Source: Chloroflexia bacterium
GTDB lineage: Bacteria; Chloroflexota; Chloroflexia; Thermomicrobiales; UBA6265
Assembly: GCA_013698305.1 (NCBI GenBank)
Contig: JACCVC010000223.1
Coordinates: 1-26,002, forward strand
Direction of reading: 5' to 3'
DNA length: 26,002 nt
The position numbers and the translations under genes are program-made. Below, piece after piece: positions 1 to 6,766 of this stretch. How positions within the stretch are numbered: position 1 is the stretch's first letter; every line of letters starts with the position of its first letter. The notes beneath the pieces are model-generated. The model saw only the letters and a list, made by a program, of their open reading frames with translations, was not told the DNA's origin and searched no databases.

Positions 1-274
1 GTGCTGAACCCTGATTACCGGATCAGAAGGTCAACGGTTCAATGAAATGTACCGTGTTGACGATACCCCATCGAGTGCGTGGATGCCTAGCCGTGAAGAC
101 CAGGTGGGAGACGACGGTCATGTCGCCATGGCAACCCTGTCGTTCGGCGCTGTGGGGGTATACTTGCCATAGCCTTTCGGCTTGCCTGATTCCGGCACTG
201 TGCCCAAGGCGCATGGACGAGGGAGACGAGCCGAAGCATAACGAAACAGGATATTCTGGTTCCCCCGTGGCCAC
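1..274. other. Leading region without a supported gene; weak promoter candidate
   Basis: No convincing gene is visible here; the short ORFs on both strands lack ribosome binding sites and recognisable protein features. A TATACT hexamer at 159-164, preceded by GGGG, could be a -10 element for the operon that begins at 302, but the -35 position (about 136-141) matches poorly. The operon promoter may lie here or to the left of the window. Confidence 0.3.
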
Positions 275-301
275 ATGATGGCTTCAGGACAGGACAATGC
301 C

Positions 302-1810
302 ATGGAGCGAACCAACCCACTACCGCGCATGTTCCAGGCAATGCTCGTCGGCCTGCTCGCTGTCTCGATGCTGCTTTCAACATCGCTGTCGGCGACTGCG
401 CAGACTGAAGACGGATCGGACATCGGATCCGCGACTGAAGACAACACCGTCGGGCAGGTCGAGATCCGGGTGCAATCGACCGGCGCTGTCACGTCACGGT
501 CGCTGGTCACTGACCTCGAGCCGGTGCTGTCCGACATTCAGGAGATGACCACAGTCGTCGTCGGGGCGCGTCCCGACGAAGCACTGGCAGTCCGCTTCGT
601 CGCGAGCGCCGACCGTCCGACAGGGGCGGCCTGGATCGCTGTCGCGCCGGAGACGTGGGTCAATGACTCTGCCACGGTCGCGATGGTCGATCTGGACGCA
701 TGGCTGGCGCTGCCAGAGATCGAGGCGGAGAACCGGTTCCGCCACCTGATCGCCCGGCGCTGGCTGATGGACGCGTCCGGTGGCGCGATGCCGGCGGCGC
801 TGGTCGACGGCTTGGCTCGGTACCTGGAGACTCCCGTGCTTGCGCAGCAGGCGCGGCTGGCGTCGATCGTGCAGCAGGGCTACCTCAATGGCGAACTCTC
901 GTCGTGGTCAGAAATGGTGAACGCTGATGATGTCAATTCCGTCACGCTGGACGAGTCCGTTGCCTCGCACCACGTCGCCCTTGCCGCCTTCCTCGTGGAA
1001 CGATATGGCGCAAACGTCATCAGCGATCTCGCGACGTGGTATACGGACACGTCAGCGGACGATCCCGCGCGGGCGATCGTCTATGTTACCGGGCAGACGT
1101 CGGAGCGGCTCGATGCGTCGTGGGATGAGTTCCTCGGCACCTGGTTTGGCGGGGGCTGGCGATCTAACCTCTTCGCGGCGCTGGACCTCCAGCCCGCCGA
1201 AGACCTGTTCGCCCGTGGTGCGTACGAAGCGGCGGTCGACCGCGCCAATCAGACGTTGCTCCTGACCACTGCGCTCGATGATCGTGTTGGCAGCGCCGAA
1301 GCGGAGCGAGTCGCCGCGCAGGGCTCGGTCGGGATGCAGGCCGAAGCGCTAATGACCGACGCCGAGGAGGCGCTGCGGGACCACGAGTACGCCCGCGCTT
1401 CAGTCCTGATCGACCGCGCCGAAGACCAGTACGCGCTCCTGCCAGAGGATCACCGGCCCGCGAGCCTGGTCGATTCCTGGCGCAACCTTGCCACCAGTGG
1501 CATTGATGCCATTGCCCAGACAGAGCAGGCACACGCGGACTCCGCCGACTGGTTCTCGATGCACGCCGCCCGTGAGGATGCTATCCAGGCAGGGTCCGCG
1601 TTCGCCGCGCTCGGTGACGCCGATCGTGTGGCTGGCGCTCAGGGTCTTGTCGACGAGCTCGATGCCCGGTTGTTCCGGCTGGTGCTCGCCCTCGGCGGCG
1701 CGGCGGTGCTGCTCGTTGGCTGGCTGCTGGTCTGGGGTTGGAACCGGGCGCCGGCTCGGACCCATTGGCCAGCGATGCTCGACAGGACGCGACGGGACGT
1801 GGCGACATGA
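302..1810 (+). CDS. Exported, membrane-anchored protein with degenerate peptidase-MA-like domain
   Basis: A 502-residue protein. Residues about 10-33 form a signal peptide or signal anchor ending near TATAQ, and residues about 458-480 are a single transmembrane helix, so most of the chain should be extracytoplasmic. Residues about 140-290 follow the layout of gluzincin peptidase-MA domains: a helix at the usual HExxH position, then a PAALVDGLARYLE segment like the normal P-WLxEGLAxYxE, then a helix ending FLVERYG. At the zinc site the sequence reads RHLIAR (147-152), so Glu and the second His are missing and catalysis is unlikely. Residues about 300-450 are helical and TPR-like. The ATG at 302 is preferred over in-frame ATGs at 275 and 278 because AGGACAGGAC lies just upstream and it gives a clean signal sequence. 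It is the first visible gene of the VWA/DUF58 operon. The domain call is by pattern only. Confidence 0.75.
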   Translation: MERTNPLPRMFQAMLVGLLAVSMLLSTSLSATAQTEDGSDIGSATEDNTVGQVEIRVQSTGAVTSRSLVTDLEPVLSDIQEMTTVVVGARPDEALAVRFVASADRPTGAAWIAVAPETWVNDSATVAMVDLDAWLALPEIEAENRFRHLIARRWLMDASGGAMPAALVDGLARYLETPVLAQQARLASIVQQGYLNGELSSWSEMVNADDVNSVTLDESVASHHVALAAFLVERYGANVISDLATWYTDTSADDPARAIVYVTGQTSERLDASWDEFLGTWFGGGWRSNLFAALDLQPAEDLFARGAYEAAVDRANQTLLLTTALDDRVGSAEAERVAAQGSVGMQAEALMTDAEEALRDHEYARASVLIDRAEDQYALLPEDHRPASLVDSWRNLATSGIDAIAQTEQAHADSADWFSMHAAREDAIQAGSAFAALGDADRVAGAQGLVDELDARLFRLVLALGGAAVLLVGWLLVWGWNRAPARTHWPAMLDRTRRDVAT

Positions 1811-3804
1811 TCTCTCCCCGCGCGTTCCCGCGTTCCATTCGCCGCCCTACACTCCCCTACCCGTCACTGAGGCTGCCGAACCGGGTTGGATTCCGTTCCT
1901 GGCGCCACGTTTCCCTCGGTCACCTCGCCTGGCTGGCGCTGTGGGCGCCGTGGTGGGTTGGCAACGACATGCCACCTCCCGGATCGCCCCGGCGAACGCA
2001 GCCGCCGATGATCGACGTCCCGGCGGGCAGCGCCGGCGCGTGGCTGCTCGACCAACTGGATGATCTACGGTTCCGGTTTGGATTGACGTGGGCGCTGGCG
2101 CTCTTGCTGCGCGGCGCGTGGCTGGGCGGGGTGGCGGGCATCTTCTGGGTGCTGCTGGCGCAGGCCGGCGCGCTCCCCTCCCCGACTGTCTATCAACTGC
2201 TGCCGCTCGTGCTCGGAGGCGCGGCGCTCGGGCTGGCGTTGCGCATGTTTCATCGACCGACCTATCGCCATGTTGCCCAGATGCTGGACGCAACCTTCGC
2301 GCTGCGCTCGCGAATCACGACCGCCGTGACCGGATTGCGGTTCGACGACTCCCGAACCGGTGGCATGCACGAGTTGCAACTTGCCGACGCCGCCAATGCG
2401 CTGGGCCGCTCCCGATCGAGAATTTCACGGGAACAGTGGCTACCAGTTCGCGAGATCTTCTTGGTCTGCATCGTTGCGGTCGTGTTGCTGTTCCTGCTGA
2501 TTGCGCAACCGCCTGAGGGCCAGGTCGCCCCGGTGTCCGCCACGGGCATTCCCGGCTTCGTGCCGATCTCCAAGCGATTGGCGGAGGCAGAGCAGCAACA
2601 GGTCCAGCCGCCGGAGATACCAGACGCCGCCACGCTCCAGGAGGTTGAGGACATCTCTCGCGACTCCAACCAGGCCCGTGAGGATCTCGACGCCATCGGC
2701 GAGGCGCTCGACGGCAGCAGCGTCACCTCCCCCGCCAGTGACGCGATCGCGGAGGGCGACTACGCCGAGGCGAACCAGGAGCTGAGCGACTCCGCCGTCG
2801 AGGTCATGCGGCTTCCCGAAGCCGACCGTCAACAACTCGCTGACGATCTGGACGATGCCTCGGAGCGGGTCTCTGAGGAGAATCAAGAGCTGTCGGAGGC
2901 CGCCCAGGATGCTGCGGGCGATGTGCGGTCCGGCGAGGACACCGGCGCATTGAATGAGCTTGGCGAACGGATCCAGGAGACCGGTGAATCGGTGATCTCA
3001 CAGGATGGGTCGGAGAGCCAGCTTCCCGGGTCGTCGTCCGAAAGCTCCAGTGGGAGCGAGGCCTCATCCGACGGCGGGGAGCAATCAGGCGCGCCGTCCG
3101 AGCCGCAGGCAGGCCAGGGGGATAGCTCCAGCGGCGCCCCGCAGCCGGGCGATCCGGGTTCCGGCATGGAGGCCAGCGGCGGCGTTGATCCCGGAAGCGA
3201 GGGTGACGGACCGGGCGAAGGCGAAGGATCGCAGGGGCAAGGTGGCGAGAATCCCGGGCAGGGCGCGGACGCCCCAGCGGGAACATCCGACGAAATCGGT
3301 GGCGAGGGTCAGGGTTCGCCCGACTCCGATGACGGGCAGGCGCCCGGCGCGGCGGGCGATGCATCCCAGCCCGGAGAATCAGGTGAGGACGATGGCGGCG
3401 CGCAGGGTTCCGGCGCGGGCGGCGGATCGCGAGAAACTGACGAACAGTCTGAATCTGACACCGGCAGTGGGAGCGATCTCGACAACGAGGACCAGGCCCC
3501 GGAAGCGGGCGAAGGCGAGGCCGGTGATCCGCCGCCAGGCGGCGATGGCGGCGACGGAGATTCCGCCACGACCGACGTGCCGGATACCGACGCGTCGATC
3601 ACGCTCCAGGGGTCGAGCGACGACCGCGTGCGGTCCGGGTCCGACATCGGCTCATCGAGCGTCGGCTCGGGCGGCGGCGTGGGCGCGGCATCTGGCGATT
3701 CCGCCGGCGGGACATCTGGCTCAGCTGGGCCCGATCCCAATGCCGTGCCGGAAACGTGGCGACAACTCGTCGAGGATTACTTCCGGGACGGAGGCGCGCC
3801 ATGA
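1807..3804 (+). CDS. Membrane protein with coiled-coil and long acidic Gly/Ser-rich tail (DUF4175-like)
   Basis: A 665-residue protein whose ATG overlaps the preceding stop (ATGA at 1807-1810), so the two genes are probably translationally coupled. Hydrophobic helices lie at about 92-117, 128-147 and 217-235. Between helices two and three is an FALRSRITTAV segment, similar to the LRERL-TA motif of membrane proteins found beside DUF58/VWA genes. Residues about 255-400 are charged and helical with many Gln, Glu and Asp, probably coiled coil. Residues about 400-640 are a low-complexity Gly/Ser/Glu/Asp region. The chain ends in VEDYFRDGG, resembling the conserved end of related proteins. The first 67 residues (1807-2007) look unlike a normal N-terminus; an ATG at 2008 is possible but lacks a ribosome binding site. 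The exact family name is uncertain and function is unknown; a structural partner of the VWA proteins is an inference. Confidence 0.7.
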   Translation: MISPRAFPRSIRRPTLPYPSLRLPNRVGFRSWRHVSLGHLAWLALWAPWWVGNDMPPPGSPRRTQPPMIDVPAGSAGAWLLDQLDDLRFRFGLTWALALLLRGAWLGGVAGIFWVLLAQAGALPSPTVYQLLPLVLGGAALGLALRMFHRPTYRHVAQMLDATFALRSRITTAVTGLRFDDSRTGGMHELQLADAANALGRSRSRISREQWLPVREIFLVCIVAVVLLFLLIAQPPEGQVAPVSATGIPGFVPISKRLAEAEQQQVQPPEIPDAATLQEVEDISRDSNQAREDLDAIGEALDGSSVTSPASDAIAEGDYAEANQELSDSAVEVMRLPEADRQQLADDLDDASERVSEENQELSEAAQDAAGDVRSGEDTGALNELGERIQETGESVISQDGSESQLPGSSSESSSGSEASSDGGEQSGAPSEPQAGQGDSSSGAPQPGDPGSGMEASGGVDPGSEGDGPGEGEGSQGQGGENPGQGADAPAGTSDEIGGEGQGSPDSDDGQAPGAAGDASQPGESGEDDGGAQGSGAGGGSRETDEQSESDTGSGSDLDNEDQAPEAGEGEAGDPPPGGDGGDGDSATTDVPDTDASITLQGSSDDRVRSGSDIGSSSVGSGGGVGAASGDSAGGTSGSAGPDPNAVPETWRQLVEDYFRDGGAP

Positions 3805-4814
3805 AACTGATCGAACGGGCACGACGCTTGTGGCCGGAGCGGATTGGAGAAACGCCCGCTGGCGGTCGGCGCGATGACGTCAAGGCGCGGGGCGCGCTGG
3901 CATCCGGCCTGTTGCCTGACGAGGCGACCATCGGGCGGCTGCGGCAATTCTCCCTGAACCATGGGCTACGGCCGGTGGACGGCCTGGTGGGAGAGCACCG
4001 GTCGCGTCGGCGCGGCGCGGCGCCTGAGTTCAGCGACTATTCGCCTTACACGCCCGGTGATGATGTGCGGCGGATCGACTGGAACGCCTACGCTCGGTTC
4101 GACACGCTGTATGTGCGGGAGAGCGAGGTCACGACCGAGCTTGACGTGCATTTCCTGGTGGACATGAGCGCATCCATGAACTGGTCGGGATCGCCAGAGC
4201 GGCAGCCCAAGGCGCAGATGGCTCGCCGGGTCGCGACGATGCTGGCGTGGCTGGCGCTGTCGCGGACGGACCGGGTGACGGTAACTAGCGTTGCCGACGA
4301 GCTGGGCGAGAGCTTCGGGCCGTTGCAGGGTCGAGCGATGGTCGTGCCGTTCGCGATGCATCTTTCGGACCGCGCCGCCGATGGCTCGGAGCTGATCACC
4401 GACGCTATGCAGTATTATGCGCGGAGGCGCTCCCGCTCGGGGTTACTGTTCGTGCTGACGGACCTGATCGGTGTCTCGGCGGCGGATCTGAACCGGTCGC
4501 TTTCGACCTTGGCCAACGAGCGGTGGCAGGTCGTGCTGATGCAGATCGAGGATCCGACCGAGGTCGACCCCGCCGGACTCTCTTCATCGCAGGATGTCTT
4601 TGAGCTGGAGGATCCGGAATCCGGCATGCGGCAGCGCGTCAATCTCCACCCCGACATCGTGCGCCGGTATCGCGAGGGACGCGCAGCCTGGCTGGAAGAG
4701 CTGGATGGCGTGGCTCGCCGTCGTTCGGCGCCGCTGATCCGGATCGCCACCGACGCTCGCCTTGACCCAGACGTGTTGCTGGCGCTGGAGCGGGCACAGG
4801 TGATCGTCTCATGA
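3801..4814 (+). CDS. DUF58 domain protein
   Basis: A 337-residue protein of the DUF58 family, which has a VWA-like fold. The family signature is clear: YSPYTPGDDVRRIDWNAYAR (P85, G86, D87, D88, I92, D93, W94), followed by LYVRESE and a MIDAS-like D121-M-S-A-S motif. No strong transmembrane helix is seen, so it is probably cytoplasmic or peripheral. DUF58 proteins normally act with MoxR AAA+ ATPases and VWA membrane proteins in assembly or maturation of envelope or metalloprotein complexes; the substrate here is unknown. The ATG at 3801 overlaps the upstream stop and is preceded by GGAGG with a 7-nt spacer, which decides it over an upstream in-frame ATG at 3756. Its own stop overlaps the next start (ATGA, 4811-4814). 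Confidence 0.93.
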   Translation: MKLIERARRLWPERIGETPAGGRRDDVKARGALASGLLPDEATIGRLRQFSLNHGLRPVDGLVGEHRSRRRGAAPEFSDYSPYTPGDDVRRIDWNAYARFDTLYVRESEVTTELDVHFLVDMSASMNWSGSPERQPKAQMARRVATMLAWLALSRTDRVTVTSVADELGESFGPLQGRAMVVPFAMHLSDRAADGSELITDAMQYYARRRSRSGLLFVLTDLIGVSAADLNRSLSTLANERWQVVLMQIEDPTEVDPAGLSSSQDVFELEDPESGMRQRVNLHPDIVRRYREGRAAWLEELDGVARRRSAPLIRIATDARLDPDVLLALERAQVIVS

Positions 4815-6766
4815 CACTGGCCTGGTTGTTCCCGCTTGGCGCGCTCGGGCTGCTGACCCTAGGCGCGATCGTCGTGTTGCACATGCGCCATCGCATGCCC
4901 GGCATCGTGCGTTTTCCACAGCTGGCATTTTGGCCGCGAGTGCCGAGCGAGTCCCGCGAGTCCCCGCGATGGCGAAAACCACCGATCAGCCTTTTGCTGA
5001 TCCTGCAATTGCTGGCGGCGCTGGCGTTGGCGCTGGCCTTCATGCGCCCCGCCATGCCTGACGTCGCGGGGTTCATCGGGCAACGGGCCGACGCCGTTCA
5101 GCACGTGATCGTCCTCGACGGATCGACCAGCATGCTTGCCCGGACTGACGACGGTCGCCAACGGTGGGACGTGGCGCGTGAGGAAGTTGAAGCGGTGCTC
5201 GATTCCTGGCAGCAGGGAGACGGCGTCACCATCGTGGTCGCCTCCGGCAATCCAACCTGGAAGAAAGCGGTCGACGGGACCCAGGTCGACGAATTGCGCG
5301 ACTGGCTGGCGGACCGCCCGGTACCGGGCGGCGTGCCCGATCAACAGGCGGTTTCGGCCCTGATCGACGGTTCGTTGCTCCCCGACCTCGCGCCCAGTAT
5401 CACCCTGGTCACCGATGGCGGCCTGACCATGAGCGATGTCGATGTGGCGGTGGATGTCGTGCTGGTGGGCGAACCAGCGTCAGGCGGCGGCAATGTCGCC
5501 ATCGTGGACACGGTGGTGATCGGCGATGGCGGCAACCGTTCGATCCGGGCGACGGTCCTCCACGACCGCCCGGCCACCGAGACCCTGCCCTGGGTGGCGC
5601 GAGCCGGAGACGCCGACATCGCCACCGGCACGATCACGCTGGCATCCGGGGAGTCGGAGACGTTCGAGTTCGGCGTGCCCGATGGTATGGAACAGGTGAC
5701 GGTCTCGATGGTGGTGGACGATGCGCTGCCGGAAGATGACGGGGCGATCGTGTCCTTTGCTGGCGATACGCTCACCGGTTTATCCGTCGTGCTGGTCTCC
5801 GACCTGCCGGGAGCGGTGCAGCGGGTGCTGGAGGTGCTGCCTGGCGCGCGGGTGGAGGTCTATCCATCGACGACGCCGGGGATCGTCGAGATCGCGGCAG
5901 GAGCCGACCTCGTGGTCTACGATGGGTCAGCGCCATCGCCGGACGATGTCCCGAACGCGCCGATGCTGCTGGTGCAACCGTCGGATCTGGACAACGCATG
6001 GCAGATAGGTGGCGTCGCGCCCAATCCCGAAGTCGGCGATATCCGCCTGGACGACCCGATCATGCGCGACGTGTCGCTGGAAGGCGTGCTGTTCGGCGAA
6101 ACCCCGATCTACGTGTTGCCACCGGAGGCCGAGGTGATCGCCTCGGGCAGCGACGAGGTTGCGACCCTGCCGCTGATCTGGCGGGGCACGGTCAATGACC
6201 AGCCCTATGTCGCATTCGCAATCGACCCCGCCCGCTCGAGCTTCGCCGACCGGGTGAGCTTCCCGGTCCTGATCGCCCAGACGGTCGATGCCCTTGCCGG
6301 CCAAACGGCGGGTGGTCGGGCAATCCCCGGCGAGACGATGACGTTTGACGTGCCGGGCGAGGTGCTGGCGGTCGAGCTGGTCGACCCGGAGGGACGCCGG
6401 ACGGTGGTCGACCTGCCGGGGACGGACGGCGCCACCCAGCCGGTGACGCTGCCTGTCTCGGCGGTGCCGGGACAGTGGACCATCGGGCTGTTGGACGCGA
6501 GCGGGTTCCAGGTCGACAGCGGCGCGATGACCGTGAGTATCGGTGACCGCGCGGAGGCCACGCTTTCGCAACCCGATGTCGTGGACCTCTCATTTGACGG
6601 CGTCGGGAGTCAGGCCGGAGAGCAATCGTCGTCTGAGTCGAGTTCGCTGGTCGAGCTCTGGCCGCTGCTGGTGCTTGTCGGGATCGCCGTGATCAGCCTG
6701 GAATGGTGGGCGTGGCTGGCCCGCTCGATCGGGTTCCGCCGGATGCCGGGAGGGACACAGCCATGA
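4811..6766 (+). CDS. BatA-like VWA membrane protein
   Basis: A 651-residue protein. The N-terminus has the BatA/aerotolerance layout: a helix at residues 4-25, the segment HRMPGIVRFPQLAFWPR, then a second helix at about 57-77 that precedes a VWA domain. The MIDAS motif is D103-G-S-T-S, which satisfies DxSxS; a later TLVTDGG matches the VWA strand-4 region. The long middle part (about 240-600) is beta-rich and presumably extracytoplasmic, and a helix near 620-645 anchors the C-terminus. The family is associated with divalent-metal-dependent protein binding. Both its start and stop overlap neighbouring genes (4811-4814 and 6763-6766), so it is co-translated with the DUF58 gene and the following double-VWA gene. 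Confidence 0.88.
   Translation: MTLAWLFPLGALGLLTLGAIVVLHMRHRMPGIVRFPQLAFWPRVPSESRESPRWRKPPISLLLILQLLAALALALAFMRPAMPDVAGFIGQRADAVQHVIVLDGSTSMLARTDDGRQRWDVAREEVEAVLDSWQQGDGVTIVVASGNPTWKKAVDGTQVDELRDWLADRPVPGGVPDQQAVSALIDGSLLPDLAPSITLVTDGGLTMSDVDVAVDVVLVGEPASGGGNVAIVDTVVIGDGGNRSIRATVLHDRPATETLPWVARAGDADIATGTITLASGESETFEFGVPDGMEQVTVSMVVDDALPEDDGAIVSFAGDTLTGLSVVLVSDLPGAVQRVLEVLPGARVEVYPSTTPGIVEIAAGADLVVYDGSAPSPDDVPNAPMLLVQPSDLDNAWQIGGVAPNPEVGDIRLDDPIMRDVSLEGVLFGETPIYVLPPEAEVIASGSDEVATLPLIWRGTVNDQPYVAFAIDPARSSFADRVSFPVLIAQTVDALAGQTAGGRAIPGETMTFDVPGEVLAVELVDPEGRRTVVDLPGTDGATQPVTLPVSAVPGQWTIGLLDASGFQVDSGAMTVSIGDRAEATLSQPDVVDLSFDGVGSQAGEQSSSESSSLVELWPLLVLVGIAVISLEWWAWLARSIGFRRMPGGTQP

Noticed and set aside
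42..278. 78-residue plus-strand frame before the operon
   Set aside because: There is no ribosome binding site and no recognisable protein feature.
3005..3877. Plus-strand frame of 290 residues rich in Arg, Ala and Pro
   Set aside because: It is the shifted frame of the Gly/Ser-rich tail of the 1807 gene and has no ribosome binding site or fold.
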